A stretch of DNA of 50,293 nt from Paracoccus sphaerophysae (GTDB lineage Bacteria; Pseudomonadota; Alphaproteobacteria; Rhodobacterales; Rhodobacteraceae), in assembly GCF_000763805.1 (NCBI RefSeq), contig NZ_JRKS01000021.1, positions 1 to 50,293 on the forward strand. Direction: 5' to 3'. The first letter of the stretch is position 1, and every line of letters begins with the position of its first letter. This document shows, piece after piece, positions 30,898-40,451 of the stretch. Below the pieces are notes generated by a model, which had not been told where the DNA came from, made no database searches, and saw only the letters and a program-made list of their open reading frames with translations. Made by a program: the position numbers and the translations under genes.

Positions 30898-31525
30898 CCG
30901 TTCCCGCATCCTTCACGGCAGTCGAACTGCCCATCTGCCCGCGCAGACCGTTCAGTCTGCTGGCGTCCCTGATTACCTTGTCGGTCAGGCCCCCCGGCGC
31001 GAGCGCGCTGTGTATGACATGATCGCGCCCGAATGCCAAACCGATTTCCGATGCCGTGAGGCACCCGAACCAGCGGCCGCCGGGCGGCGTCCACAGCTTG
31101 CCCTTGCCACGGTCCGACCCGTCGCTGGCTTGTAAAAGCACCCTCGCCTTGCCGTCGGCGAGCCAGTTCTTGACCTTCTCGAACCCGGCCACCGCGTCGC
31201 CCGCCTTGCGGGCCAGCGAGACGAGTTCGACCACCCGCCGCGCCAGCGCGGCCTCGATGCCGTCGATCAGGTCGGCGTCGGCCTTAACCTGGGCCTTCGC
31301 GCCGCGCGAGAAAAGCCCCTTGGCGACCGCTTTTTCCAAGGTCGGCCGGTCAGCTGCGACCCAGAAGCCGCGGCCCGGCAGTTTTTCGGCCAGGTCGGGA
31401 ATGACCACGCCGTCCGGCCCCGCGACAAAGCGGATCAGCCCGGCCTTGGGCTGTACCTCGCCGGTGACGAGGCAGCGCCGTTCCGACGGTGCCTCGCGGT
31501 CCTTGGTGCGACCCCCGCGCGTCAA
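30887..31525 (-). CDS. YlxR (DUF448)-L7Ae-like RNA-binding fusion protein
   Basis: 212 residues from the TTG at 31525, preferred because an ATG at 31576 would overlap nusA by 35 bases and the family starts at [12 protein letters not shown]. The N-terminal YlxR domain has [20 protein letters not shown] (the GRGxWV nucleic-acid motif appears as [10 protein letters not shown] near residue 60). An L7Ae/L30e-like domain follows ([18 protein letters not shown], about 95-185). Proteins of this fused type stand between nusA and infB in alphaproteobacteria. Precise role unknown; the likely partner is RNA polymerase or RNase P RNA, by analogy. Confidence 0.85.
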   Translation of the reverse strand: MTRGGRTKDREAPSERRCLVTGEVQPKAGLIRFVAGPDGVVIPDLAEKLPGRGFWVAADRPTLEKAVAKGLFSRGAKAQVKADADLIDGIEAALARRVVELVSLARKAGDAVAGFEKVKNWLADGKARVLLQASDGSDRGKGKLWTPPGGRWFGCLTASEIGLAFGRDHVIHSALAPGGLTDKVIRDASRLNGLRGQMGSSTAVKDAGTDER

Positions 31526-31541
31526 CAGGCGGTCCGGGGCG

Positions 31542-33224
31542 TTACACCCCGGCCTCCGCGGGTTGCGCGGCGCCATCCTCGGCGTCGGCGGCGGGGTGCA
31601 GTTCGTCCGGGTCCACCCACCCCAGCATGACGCGGGCGGTCATCACCATGTCCTGCGCCTGTTCCAGATCGACGCCGAAGGGTTCCAGCAGCCCGTCATC
31701 CTTGACCCGCTGCCCGTTCTGGGTGGTCCAGCCGCCGGCCAGTTCCCAGTCGGCGCAGGTGGCAAAGTCCTCCAGCGTCTTGACGCCGTCCTTGGCCAGC
31801 GCCTCGACCATCTGCGCGGTCAGCCCCTCGAATTCGATCAGGCTGTCCTCGGCGCCCAGCGCGCGGGCATTGTCCAGGGCCGCCTTGGCTGCGGCTTCCA
31901 GGTGGTCGCGGGCGCGGGCCTGCAGTTCCTGCGCCGTGCCCTCGTCCACGCCGTCGATGGTCAGCAGTTCGTCCAGATCGACATAGGCCACCTCCTCGAG
32001 GTTGGTGAAGCCCTCGGCCACCAGCAGCTGGGCGAAGAATTCGTCCAGGTCCAGCGTGTCCATGAACAGCTGGGTGCGGGTGTTGAACTCGGCCTGACGG
32101 CGCTTCGATTCCTCTTCCTCGGTGAGGATGTCGATATCCATGCCGGTCAGTTGCGACGCGAGCCGCACGTTCTGCCCGCGCCGCCCGATGGCGAGCGACA
32201 GTTGTTCCTCGGGGACCACGACCTCGATGCGGGTCGCGTCCTCGTCGATCACCACCTTGGCGACCTCGGCCGGCTGCAGCGCGTTCACGAGGAACGTCGC
32301 CTGGTCCTCGGACCACGGGATGATGTCGATCTTTTCGCCCTGCAACTCGCCGACCACGGCCTGCACGCGCGAACCGCGCATGCCGACGCAGGCGCCCACC
32401 GGGTCGATCGAGTTGTCGTACGAGATCACCGCGATCTTGGCGCGCGACCCCGGATCGCGGGCGCAGGCCTTGATCTCGATCACGCCGTCATAGATCTCGG
32501 GCACTTCCATCTTGAACAGCTCGGCCATGAACTGCGGGTCGGTGCGCGACAGGAAGATCTGCGGGCCGCGGGTCTCGCGGCGCACGTCCTTGACATAGGC
32601 GCGGATGCGGTCATTCGGGCGATAGCTCTCGCGGCCGATCTTCTCGTTGCGGCGCAGGATCGCCTCGCCGCGGCCCACGTCGACGATGATGTTGCCGTAT
32701 TCCTCGCGCTTGACGATGCCGTTGATGATGGTGCCAGTGCGGTCCTTGAATTCCTCGTACTGGCGGTCGCGCTCGGCCTCGCGGACGCGCTGCAGGATCA
32801 CCTGCTTGGCCGATTGCGCGGCGATCCGGCCAAGCTCGACCGGAGGCACGATTTCCTGGAACACGTCGCCCGGCTGCGGGCCGCCGGCGAAATCGTCCAG
32901 CCGCTGCCCGTCGCGGGTCCAGAAATTGCCCGCGTCCTTCTGCGTCTCGAAATAGGGCTTGGCCTGGTCGGCGGTGAACTGGGCCTGGTAGTTTTCCAGT
33001 TCTTCCTCGTCCACCACGGTGCGGGCGCGGGTAAAGGTGGCGTTGCCGGTCTTGCGGTCGATGACCACGCGGATGTCCATCTCGGCGCCATAGCGCGACT
33101 TGGCGGCCCGGGCGAGGCTGTCCTCCATCGCCTCGATCACCAGATCGGGGTCGATCATCTTTTCCCGCGCGACTGCCTCGGCGGTCTGCAACAGCTCGAG
33201 CTGGTTGGCAGAGGTGATGGCCAT
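31542..33224 (-). CDS. nusA: Transcription termination/antitermination protein NusA
   Basis: 560 residues. The start ATG at 33224 has AAGGAG seven bases upstream and lies two bases after the rimP stop. Domain order: N-terminal RNA polymerase-binding domain, S1 domain ([20 protein letters not shown], about 135-200), two KH domains ([18 protein letters not shown] and [19 protein letters not shown]), and helix-hairpin-helix repeats at the C-terminus. It regulates pausing, termination and antitermination. Confidence 0.97.
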   Translation of the reverse strand: MAITSANQLELLQTAEAVAREKMIDPDLVIEAMEDSLARAAKSRYGAEMDIRVVIDRKTGNATFTRARTVVDEEELENYQAQFTADQAKPYFETQKDAGNFWTRDGQRLDDFAGGPQPGDVFQEIVPPVELGRIAAQSAKQVILQRVREAERDRQYEEFKDRTGTIINGIVKREEYGNIIVDVGRGEAILRRNEKIGRESYRPNDRIRAYVKDVRRETRGPQIFLSRTDPQFMAELFKMEVPEIYDGVIEIKACARDPGSRAKIAVISYDNSIDPVGACVGMRGSRVQAVVGELQGEKIDIIPWSEDQATFLVNALQPAEVAKVVIDEDATRIEVVVPEEQLSLAIGRRGQNVRLASQLTGMDIDILTEEEESKRRQAEFNTRTQLFMDTLDLDEFFAQLLVAEGFTNLEEVAYVDLDELLTIDGVDEGTAQELQARARDHLEAAAKAALDNARALGAEDSLIEFEGLTAQMVEALAKDGVKTLEDFATCADWELAGGWTTQNGQRVKDDGLLEPFGVDLEQAQDMVMTARVMLGWVDPDELHPAADAEDGAAQPAEAGV

Positions 33225-33226
33225 AA

Positions 33227-33892
33227 TCACTCCTTGTCGTCGTCGGCGTCGTCGCCGGAATAGGTCACGATCTCGTCGAATTCGTCATCGGGCTGGTCGT
33301 CGTCGGGCTGATCCGCCCCTCGGCCGTCACCGATGCCCGCGCCGGCCTCGGCGCCGGGCGGCAGGGTGCCGGCCTCTTTCCGTTCCTTCAGCATCAGGGC
33401 GATCAGCTCGTCGGTCAGCAGCAGCTTGGCGTCCGACAGCAGGTCGAAGTTCAGCCCCACCGTCACCGTCTCGCCCCGCTCCTCGATGTTCAGCAGCACC
33501 TCGTCACCATCGACGCCGGCCAGCACGCCCTTGAAGCGCTTGCGCCCGTCGATCGGCTGGTTGGTTTCCAGCCTTGCGTCATAGCCCTCGAACGTGGCGA
33601 AGTCCTTGAGCCGGGTCAGCGGCCGGTCGATGCCGGGGCTGGAGACTTCGAGGTGATAGGCGTCCTCGAGCGGGTCCTCGACGTCCAGCGTGGCGCTGAC
33701 CGCGGTCGAGATCTCGGCGCAGTCCTCGACGTTGATCCCGCCCTCTGGCCGGTCGGCCATGATCTGCAGCGTAGCGGTCTTGCCGCCCTGCAGGCGCAGG
33801 CGCACCAGCTCGTAGCCCATGCCCTCGATCACCGGCTGGATGATCTCGGCCAGGCGCCGGTCGATGGCGGTCTTGGCGATGAGGTCGGTCAT
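33227..33892 (-). CDS. rimP: Ribosome maturation factor RimP
   Basis: 221 residues from the ATG at 33892. The family core is clear: [40 protein letters not shown], and [20 protein letters not shown]. It assists 30S subunit maturation. The C-terminal 45 residues are a Gly/Asp-rich acidic tail ([22 protein letters not shown]), longer than in E. coli. It is first in the operon with nusA, ylxR and infB. Confidence 0.96.
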   Translation of the reverse strand: MTDLIAKTAIDRRLAEIIQPVIEGMGYELVRLRLQGGKTATLQIMADRPEGGINVEDCAEISTAVSATLDVEDPLEDAYHLEVSSPGIDRPLTRLKDFATFEGYDARLETNQPIDGRKRFKGVLAGVDGDEVLLNIEERGETVTVGLNFDLLSDAKLLLTDELIALMLKERKEAGTLPPGAEAGAGIGDGRGADQPDDDQPDDEFDEIVTYSGDDADDDKE

Positions 33893-33910
33893 GTCCGATC
33901 CCTGAAAATG

Positions 33911-33934
33911 AAAAACGGGCCGTCTGGCGGCCCG
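33911..33934 (-). terminator. Intrinsic terminator-like hairpin in the rimP leader
   Basis: On the minus strand CGGGCCG and CGGCCCG (33934-33916) form a seven-base stem with a five-base loop, then TTTTT (33915-33911). It lies between the promoter at 33983-34011 and the rimP ATG, 19 bases before the latter, so it may attenuate the operon rather than only end the preceding transcript. Confidence 0.7.
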
Positions 33935-33982
33935 CAAAGCGTTCGGTGGGCAGGGTGTGGACCCCTGCGCCGCTGTGAGGGT

Positions 33983-34011
33983 CATATAGTGCCCCAACCC
34001 CATCTGTGCAA
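33983..34011 (-). promoter_or_regulatory. Sigma-70 promoter of the rimP operon
   Basis: On the minus strand TTGCAC (34011-34006) and TATATG (33988-33983) are 17 bases apart. Transcription would start near 33976, giving a leader of about 84 bases that contains the terminator hairpin. Confidence 0.6.
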
Positions 34012-34074
34012 GGGGCCGCAGCGGCGCGCCCCGCGGGGCGGGGCCGGGAGGCGCCACGCCCCCCGGTCAGCGCC

Positions 34075-35640
34075 TCAAGCGGGCCGGGGCGGCGTGGTCC
34101 CGGCGGGCGGCGGGGCGGCGGTGTCGCCGGCGCCGTTCGCTGCTTCCGCCTTGGAGGCCGCGACCTCGGCCAGCGCCGCGTCGGCTTTGGCCTTGGCCTC
34201 AGCCTCGGCGGCGCGCTCGGCCGCCTGTTCCTCTTCGCTCAGCGGCGGCAGCTCGTCCCCGGCCAGGAAGTTGCCGAACTTCTCCAGCCCCGGGATGTGG
34301 TCGGCCAGCACCCGGATCACGACCAGCATCGGAACCGCGACGACCATGCCCAGGATCGACCACAGCCAGGCCCAGAGGGCGACGGTCAGGAACACCACGA
34401 CGGTGTTCAGCTGCAGCCGGCGCGACACGAAATAGGGCGTGACGAACTGGCCCTCGATGGCAGTCAGGCCGAAATAGGTGCCGCCCACCAGCAGCGCCCA
34501 CCACACGTCGTCAAAGACCACCAGCGCCACGACGAAGGCCCCGACATAGCCCAGCGCCGCGCCGATATAGGGGATGTAGTTCAGCAGCGCCGCGGCCACG
34601 CCCCACAGCAGCGGCGAGGGCATCCCCAGCGCCCACATCGCAAGGCCCGAAACCACGCCGAGGCCGACGTTGATGACGGTGATCGACGCCAGGTAGTTGC
34701 CCAGGCTGCCCTCGATCTCGCGCAGCGCATCATATGCGGCGCGCTTTTCCTTCAGCGTATCGAAGCTTTGCACGATGCGCAGATAAAGCAGGTCTCCCGA
34801 CGCCAGAAGGAAGAACAGGAAGATCAGCGTGAAGAAGGTCTGGCTGAGGATCGCCGGACCCATCGAGACCAGCATCGAGGTGGTGCTGGCGGCCTCGGAC
34901 GGGGCCGTGACCTCGACCCGCAGTTCGTTGGTGGCTGGCGGGGCGCCGGTATTCGGCTGGGTCACGGTCGAGGAGGCGGTGACCGAGCCGGTTCCGGCAG
35001 CGGGGGTATCCTGCGGGGCCGAGCCGGGCACGCCCACGGGCGCGCCAAGCGCGTCCTCGGCCGACGCGGCCTCGGGGCCGGACGGGCCGGCGGCGCCGGG
35101 CACGGCCACGGTGGCCGGCGCATCGACGGTGGCGGTCGCGGTGGTCGAGGTCTGCGCCCCGCCCGCCGCATCAGGGGTGACGGTGGTGACCGTCGCCGCC
35201 GTCGAGCCGCCGGTCAGTTCGTCCAGCCCCTCGGCGGCCTGTTCGATGCCGCGGAAGTTTTCGCGGAAGTCCTGGTATTTTTCCTTGAGCTGGCGGCTGA
35301 TCTGCGGCGCGTCGTCGATCAGGTCGCCGGCCGGGCCCGAGATGAAATACCCCAGCACGCCTAGCCCCGCGATCATCCCCAGCACGACCAGCCCGGCGGT
35401 GATCCCCGGCGCCACGCCACGCCGGTCCATCCAGCGCCGCAGCGGTACGAAGACGAAGAACATCAGGATGCCGAGGCACACCGGCATCAGGAACGCCCGC
35501 GCCGTCGCCAGCATCTGGAAGGCGAGGATCAGGAAGATGCCGATGACCGCCCAGTTCGCGACCGGCGACCGCGGGCGTTCCTCGTCCAAGTGGTGGCGCG
35601 GGAACATGTGCCTGCTTGGGGTGGTCGTCTGCCGATCCAT
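34075..35640 (-). CDS. AI-2E family transporter (PerM/UPF0118) with low-complexity insert
   Basis: 521 residues from the ATG at 35640. Hydrophobic segments at about 29-68 and 80-102, and a set from about 255 to the C-terminus, are typical of the AI-2E exporter-like family; GVLLVGGTYFG-like WWALLVGGTYFGLTAIEGQF and LNTVVVFLTVALWAWLWSILG are conserved late blocks. Between the early pair and the rest lies a stretch of about 105 residues (144-250) rich in Ala, Thr, Val, Pro and Ser, much longer than the usual soluble loop. The C-terminal tail is also Ala/Glu-rich. Whether it exports a signal, a polyamine or an ion is not known. It follows the polyamine genes on the same strand. Confidence 0.85.
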   Translation of the reverse strand: MDRQTTTPSRHMFPRHHLDEERPRSPVANWAVIGIFLILAFQMLATARAFLMPVCLGILMFFVFVPLRRWMDRRGVAPGITAGLVVLGMIAGLGVLGYFISGPAGDLIDDAPQISRQLKEKYQDFRENFRGIEQAAEGLDELTGGSTAATVTTVTPDAAGGAQTSTTATATVDAPATVAVPGAAGPSGPEAASAEDALGAPVGVPGSAPQDTPAAGTGSVTASSTVTQPNTGAPPATNELRVEVTAPSEAASTTSMLVSMGPAILSQTFFTLIFLFFLLASGDLLYLRIVQSFDTLKEKRAAYDALREIEGSLGNYLASITVINVGLGVVSGLAMWALGMPSPLLWGVAAALLNYIPYIGAALGYVGAFVVALVVFDDVWWALLVGGTYFGLTAIEGQFVTPYFVSRRLQLNTVVVFLTVALWAWLWSILGMVVAVPMLVVIRVLADHIPGLEKFGNFLAGDELPPLSEEEQAAERAAEAEAKAKADAALAEVAASKAEAANGAGDTAAPPPAGTTPPRPA

Positions 35641-35788
35641 GATGAACGCCTTTTCACTGGGGAACGCGGGGCTGCGAAGAACCAAGCCGCGCGGAATGGC
35701 GTCGGCCCGTATGAACGGGGCAGCACCCGGTTGGTTCCGCCAGCGCAGCAAGCTTTTCCGAGAGGCCGCGCGTGCCCCGCCGCGGGGG

Positions 35789-37021
35789 TCAGATCGGGCG
35801 GTCTCCGTCGGCGTCGATGACCCGCGTGGGCAGGCCCATCTCGCCCAGCAGTTCCAGGAACGGACGCGCCGGCAGGTCCTCGACATTGACCATGCGCTTC
35901 ACGTCCCAGTCGCCGCGCGCGATCAGGATCGCGGCTGCGACCGGAGGCACCCCGGCGGTGAAGCTGATGCCCTGGCTGCCGACCTCGTCATAGGCCTCGC
36001 GGTGGTCGGCGACGTTGTAGATGAAGACCTCGCCCGGCTTGCCGTCGCGGGTGCCCTTGACTAGATCGCCGATGCAGGTCTTGCCGGTATAATCGGGGGC
36101 CAGCGACGCCGGGTCCGGCAGCACCGCCTTGACGACCTTCAGCGGCACGACCTCGAGCCCCTCGGCCGTCTTCACCGGCTGTTCGGACAGCAGGCCGAGG
36201 TTTTTCAGCACCGTGAACACGTTGATGTAATGCGGGCCGAAGCCCATCCAGAACCGAACGTCCGACTGCGGATAGCGGACGGACAGGCTGTGGACCTCGT
36301 CATGGCCCGACAGATAGGCGGTCTGCTTGCCGACAACCGGAAGGTCCCATTCGCGCCCGACCTCGAACATCTCGTTCTCGCGCCATTCGCCGCCCTGCCA
36401 GCTATAGACGGTGCCGGTGAACTCGCGGAAGTTGATCTCGGGGTCGAAGTTGGTGGCGAACCAGCGACCGTGAGATCCGGCGTTGATGTCCACGATGTCA
36501 ATCGAGGTGATCTCGTCGAAATATTCGTCCTCGGCCAGCCGCGCATAGGCGTTGACCACGCCCGGATCGAAGCCCGCGCCCAGGATCGCGGTGATCCCCG
36601 CCGCCTCGACATCGCCGCGCATCGGCCATTCGTGGTTCCCGTACCACGGCGGCGCCTCGCAGATCTTGTCGGGGTCCTCGTGGATGGCGGTGTCGATATA
36701 GGCGGCCCCCGCCTCGATGCAGCCGCGCAGCACGGTCTTGTTGATGAAGGCCGAGCCGACGTTGATGACGATCCTGGCCCCGGTCTTGCGGATCAGTTCG
36801 GCCACCGCGGCGCTGTCCATCGCGTCCAGCGCGTGGGTGGTGATGGTGCGGCCCGCCGCCGTCCCCTTTTCCCGGATCGAGTCCACGATGGCGTCGGCCC
36901 TGGACTGGGTCCGGTTCGCCATGTGAATCTCACCGAACTCGGCCGCCCGTTGCGCGACCTTGTGGGCAGTCACCTGGGCGACGCCGCCAGCGCCGATGAT
37001 GAGGACGTTGGGTTTGTCCAC
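35789..37021 (-). CDS. Carboxy(nor)spermidine dehydrogenase, saccharopine dehydrogenase family
   Basis: 410 residues from a GTG at 37021 preceded by GGAG. The N-terminal Rossmann motif is VLIIGAGGVAQVTAHKVAQR. Blocks such as ILGAGFDPGVVNAYARLA, VDINAGSHGRWFATNFDPEI and CIGDLVKGTRDGKPGEVFIY identify the carboxynorspermidine synthase group. The enzyme reductively joins aspartate semialdehyde to putrescine (or diaminopropane) giving carboxy(nor)spermidine. It is 38 bases after the decarboxylase gene. Which diamine is used cannot be told from sequence; spermidine is more likely in Paracoccus relatives. Confidence 0.92.
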   Translation of the reverse strand: MDKPNVLIIGAGGVAQVTAHKVAQRAAEFGEIHMANRTQSRADAIVDSIREKGTAAGRTITTHALDAMDSAAVAELIRKTGARIVINVGSAFINKTVLRGCIEAGAAYIDTAIHEDPDKICEAPPWYGNHEWPMRGDVEAAGITAILGAGFDPGVVNAYARLAEDEYFDEITSIDIVDINAGSHGRWFATNFDPEINFREFTGTVYSWQGGEWRENEMFEVGREWDLPVVGKQTAYLSGHDEVHSLSVRYPQSDVRFWMGFGPHYINVFTVLKNLGLLSEQPVKTAEGLEVVPLKVVKAVLPDPASLAPDYTGKTCIGDLVKGTRDGKPGEVFIYNVADHREAYDEVGSQGISFTAGVPPVAAAILIARGDWDVKRMVNVEDLPARPFLELLGEMGLPTRVIDADGDRPI

Positions 37022-37059
37022 CGCAGCATTCTCCGTGTCAGGGGCAGGTCAGGGGCAGG

Positions 37060-38163
37060 TCAGGACAGCGAGTCCCGATAGTCGTCGTAACCGAATGAGC
37101 GGGCGGTGGTGATCGTTCCGTCACGCTCGCGGATGCAGATGGCGGGCATGGCCACGCCGTTGAACCAGTTCTTCTTGACCATCGTATAGCCGGCCGCATC
37201 CTGGATGCTGATCCGGTCCCCGACCTTCAGCGGCTGCGCAAACCGCGCCTCGCCGAAGATGTCGCCCGCCAGACAGGACTTGCCGGCGATCTGATAGGGG
37301 TGGTCCCCTTCCTGCGGCAGCTTGGCGTTCTCGCGGTAGATCAGCAGGTCGAGCATATGCGCCTCGATGCTGGAATCGACGACCGCGACCTCCTTGCCAT
37401 TGTTGAGGATGTCCAGCACCGTCACCTCGAGCGTGGTGGTCCCGGTGATGCTGGCCTCGCCCGGTTCCAGATAGACCTGGACGCCGAAGCGGTCGGCAAA
37501 GGCCCGGAGCCGGTCGGCCAGCGCGTCCAGCGGATAGCCCTCGCCGGTGAAGTGGATGCCGCCGCCGAGGCTCACCCAGTCCAGCTTTTCAAGGAAGCTT
37601 CCGAACTCGGATTCGATCCGGTCCAGCTGGCCCGCGAACAGGTCGAAGTCGCGGTTCTCGCAGTTATAGTGAATCATCACGCCCGAAATCCGGTCGAGCG
37701 CCGATTCCAGCCGCGCCATGTCCCATTCCCCCAGCCTCGAGAACTGCCGCGCCGGGTCGGCGAGGTCGAAGCCCGAGGTCGAGAACCGCGGGTTCAGCCG
37801 CAGCCCGCGCGCGATGCCCTGCGCGCGGGCCGCGAAACGGTCCAGCTGGCCCAGGCTGTTGAAGATGATCTTGTCGGCATAGCCCACCGCCTCGTCGATC
37901 TCGTGATCGGCCCAGGCGACGGAATAGGCGTGGGTCTCGCCGCCGAACTTCTCGCGCCCCAGCCGCAACTCGTTCAGCGAGGACGAGGTCGTGCCGTCCA
38001 TCGACTGCGCCATCTGGTCGAACACGCCCCACGTCGCAAAGCATTTCAGCGCCAGCAGGGTCCTGGCCCCCGACCGCTCGCGCAGCCGGACCATCTTGTC
38101 CATGTTCGCCTGCAGCCGCGCGCGGTCGATCAGGTAGAACGGCGTCTGCGGTTCGGTGCTCAT
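37060..38163 (-). CDS. nspC: Carboxy(nor)spermidine decarboxylase
   Basis: 367 residues of the PLP fold-III decarboxylase family. The PLP lysine is Lys40 in LLALKCFATWG. YNCENRDFD, WVSLGGGIHFTGEGYP and YLEPGEAS follow, and CLAGDIFGEARF near the C-terminus contributes the partner-subunit active site. It decarboxylates the product of the adjoining dehydrogenase to spermidine or norspermidine. The ATG at 38163 is the proper start; open sequence upstream to 38616 is a GC artefact. It is the first gene of the pair. Confidence 0.94.
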   Translation of the reverse strand: MSTEPQTPFYLIDRARLQANMDKMVRLRERSGARTLLALKCFATWGVFDQMAQSMDGTTSSSLNELRLGREKFGGETHAYSVAWADHEIDEAVGYADKIIFNSLGQLDRFAARAQGIARGLRLNPRFSTSGFDLADPARQFSRLGEWDMARLESALDRISGVMIHYNCENRDFDLFAGQLDRIESEFGSFLEKLDWVSLGGGIHFTGEGYPLDALADRLRAFADRFGVQVYLEPGEASITGTTTLEVTVLDILNNGKEVAVVDSSIEAHMLDLLIYRENAKLPQEGDHPYQIAGKSCLAGDIFGEARFAQPLKVGDRISIQDAAGYTMVKKNWFNGVAMPAICIRERDGTITTARSFGYDDYRDSLS

Positions 38164-38344
38164 CGGCGAAGCCTCGGACGGGAAACGGGAAAGCGGCGAT
38201 ATAAGCGCCGCGCGCCGGTCTGGCAAGGAACTGTGACAGCGCGGTGACGAAGGCTTGGGCCTGCCGGGGAACCCGCGGGTGCGGCGCGTTCCCCGGCACG
38301 GTTCGCGGCGCCCCATCACGCCCGTGACGCAGGGAGGGATTACG

Positions 38345-38764
38345 ATGGCTGACACACCGACCCGCAAGGACTTGGCCAAGGCAATGCGCGACATGGATCT
38401 GTGCTTCATGTCCACGCATGGCGCGGACGGGACGATTTCCAGCCGTCCGATGTCCAACAACGCCCAGGTCGACTGGGACGGCGACAACTGGTTCTTTTCG
38501 CATGGCGACACCCGCAAGGTGCGCGAACTGGAAGCCGATCCCGCGGTGACGCTGGATTTCCAGTCCAGGGACAGCTGGATCACCCTGCAGGGCGAGGCCG
38601 AATTGCACCGCGACAAGGCGCTGTTCGCGGATCACTGGACCAAGGACCCGGACCGCTGGTTTCAGGACGGCATCGACACCCCCGGCCTGACCCTGATCCA
38701 GGGGCGCGCCCGGTTGGCCGAGGTGAATGGCCGCATGGGCGAAGGCCGCGTCGATCTGACCTGA
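38345..38764 (+). CDS. Pyridoxamine 5'-phosphate oxidase-like flavin protein (general stress type)
   Basis: 139 residues from the ATG at 38345, preceded by GGGAGGGA. LCFMSTHGADGTISSRPMSN, WFFSHGDTRKVRELEAD and VTLDFQSRDSWITLQGEAEL are the split-barrel flavin-binding pattern of the general stress protein 26 group. Substrate is not known; F420 is unlikely in this lineage, so FMN or a haem-related cofactor is expected. It stands divergent from nspC and 64 bases ahead of the glutaredoxin gene. Confidence 0.87.
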   Translation: MADTPTRKDLAKAMRDMDLCFMSTHGADGTISSRPMSNNAQVDWDGDNWFFSHGDTRKVRELEADPAVTLDFQSRDSWITLQGEAELHRDKALFADHWTKDPDRWFQDGIDTPGLTLIQGRARLAEVNGRMGEGRVDLT

Positions 38765-38828
38765 CACTGGAACTCGGGCGCGGCCGTCCCCATTGTCTGC
38801 CCATCCGCAGCACGAAAGAAAGACCGTC

Positions 38829-39089
38829 ATGGCCGCCCGAGTCGAAGTCTATGCCACCCAATCCTGCCCCTATTGCCACATGGCCCGCGGCCTGCTGGCC
38901 AGAAAGGGGGTCGAATACGAGCTCATCGACGTCGGCCGCGACCCCGACAAGCGCGCCCAGATGACCCAGCGTGCCAATGGCCGCCGGACGGTGCCGCAGA
39001 TCTTCATCGACGGGGTGCATGTCGGCGGCTCGGACGACATCCACGCGCTGGACCGGGCCGGCAAGCTCGACCCGATGCTGGGGCTGTGA
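38829..39089 (+). CDS. grxC: Glutaredoxin 3
   Basis: 86 residues. The dithiol active site is CPYC (Cys13 and Cys16), followed by TVPQIFIDGVHVGGSDD, which binds glutathione. It reduces disulfides and mixed disulfides with glutathione. The last four bases (GTGA) overlap the start of the nitrilase-family gene, and that gene in turn overlaps a MarR regulator, so the three are one transcription and translation unit. Confidence 0.95.
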   Translation: MAARVEVYATQSCPYCHMARGLLARKGVEYELIDVGRDPDKRAQMTQRANGRRTVPQIFIDGVHVGGSDDIHALDRAGKLDPMLGL

Positions 39090-39934
39090 GGCAGCTACGC
39101 GCCGCGCTGGTGCAGCTGTCGGTCGGCGACGATCCGGCGGCGAACCTGCCGGCGACGGTGGGCTTCGTGCGCGAGGCGGCGGCGCGGGGTGCGACGCTGG
39201 TGCTGACGCCCGAGGTCACCAACTTGATTTCCTCGGACCGCGCCCATCACGCCGCCATGCTGCGGACCGAGGCCGACGATCCGACCTTGGCCGCCCTGCG
39301 CGCCGAGGCGGCGCGGCTGGGGATCTGGCTGTCCATCGGGTCGCTGGCGCTGAAGGCCGAGGACCCGGCCGAGCGGCGCTTCGTCAACCGCAGCCTGCTG
39401 ATCGACCCGCAGGGCCGGATCGCGGCGCGCTATGACAAGATCCACATGTTCGACGTCATCATCTCGTACCGCGAATTCTATCGCGAAAGCGCCCATTGCC
39501 GGCCCGGGGACCGCGCCGTGCTGGCGCAGGGGCCGGTGCCGATGGGGCTGACCATCTGCTACGACGTGCGTTTTCCGCATCTGTACCGGCGGCTGGCCCG
39601 GGCCGGCGCTCAGCTGCTGACCGTGCCCGCGGCCTTCAACGACACGACGGGGGCGGCGCATTGGGACGTGCTGCTGCGCGCCCGCGCCATCGAGACCGGC
39701 TGCTTCGTGCTGGCCGCCGCCCAATGCGGCACCCACCCTGCGCCCCATGCGCCCGCCCGTCCGCCGCGCCGCAGCCACGGCCACTCGCTGGCCGTCGCGC
39801 CGTGGGGCGAGGTGCTGGCCGATGGCGGCACCGAACCGGGCGTCACAATCGTCGATCTGGACCTCGCCGCCGTCCCCGATGCCCGCCGCCGCGTCCCCGC
39901 CTGGCGCCACGATCCGGTGATTTGGGGGCCATGA
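39086..39934 (+). CDS. Carbon-nitrogen hydrolase, Nit2/omega-amidase-like
   Basis: 282 residues from the GTG at 39086, which overlaps grxC by four bases. The nitrilase catalytic triad is visible: Glu43 (LTPEVTN), Lys118 (YDKIHMFDV) and Cys158 (LTICYDVRFPHLYR). The YDKIHMFDV and CYDVRFP wording belongs to the Nit1/Nit2 branch, which hydrolyses deaminated glutathione or omega-amides. Coupling to a glutaredoxin gene suits a glutathione-repair role. Confidence 0.9.
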   Translation: MRQLRAALVQLSVGDDPAANLPATVGFVREAAARGATLVLTPEVTNLISSDRAHHAAMLRTEADDPTLAALRAEAARLGIWLSIGSLALKAEDPAERRFVNRSLLIDPQGRIAARYDKIHMFDVIISYREFYRESAHCRPGDRAVLAQGPVPMGLTICYDVRFPHLYRRLARAGAQLLTVPAAFNDTTGAAHWDVLLRARAIETGCFVLAAAQCGTHPAPHAPARPPRRSHGHSLAVAPWGEVLADGGTEPGVTIVDLDLAAVPDARRRVPAWRHDPVIWGP

Positions 39935-40392
39935 CCGACGATCCCGCCAACGCTGAGACCGCCCGCGCGCTTGCCGCGAGCCTGTTCGCCGAGCTGATCG
40001 TCGGTGAGCAGCTGGCCAACCGGCTGGTCACGCGGAGCCTTCCCGGCGGGATGCAACTGTCGCATTTCTCGGTCCTGAACCTGCTCGCGCATCTGAACGA
40101 CGAGCGCACCCCGGCGCAGCTGGCCGAGTCGTTCCATGTCGGGCGCAGCGCGATGACCAACACGCTGTCGCGACTGGAATGGGCCGGCTACGTCCATGTC
40201 CGCCCCGACTGGGACGACGCGCGGCGGAAATGGGTGGCGATCAGCCCATCGGGCCGGGCGGCGCGCGACGCGGCGCTGGCGGCGTTCCTGCCCCGGCTGG
40301 CCGACATTGTCCGCGACATCGGCCCCGCCGAGGTCCGCCGCGCCCTGCCCATCCTGCGCCGCCTGCGCGAACGGCTGGAGGACGAGACCTAG
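39931..40392 (+). CDS. MarR-family transcriptional regulator
   Basis: 153 residues, start in an ATGA overlap with the nitrilase gene. The winged helix region is about residues 60-125 (TPAQLAESFHVGRSAMTNTLSRLEWAGYVHVRPDWDDARRKWV). No cysteine is available for a thiol sensor. It may autoregulate the grxC operon; the ligand is unknown. Confidence 0.9.
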   Translation: MTDDPANAETARALAASLFAELIVGEQLANRLVTRSLPGGMQLSHFSVLNLLAHLNDERTPAQLAESFHVGRSAMTNTLSRLEWAGYVHVRPDWDDARRKWVAISPSGRAARDAALAAFLPRLADIVRDIGPAEVRRALPILRRLRERLEDET

Positions 40393-40451
40393 CTGTCGGG
40401 GGCCAGCGGGGTTGCGTCACGCGGCGAGTGGGCGTTCACGCTCGTCGGCTG

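Noticed and set aside
28252..30972. 906-residue open frame opposite infB
   Set aside because: Mirror of infB; no ribosome-binding site, and it covers two terminators.
33935..34057. tRNA-fMet gene before rimP, as in E. coli metY
   Set aside because: No cloverleaf, T-loop GTTCGANTC or CCA-like end can be found on either strand.
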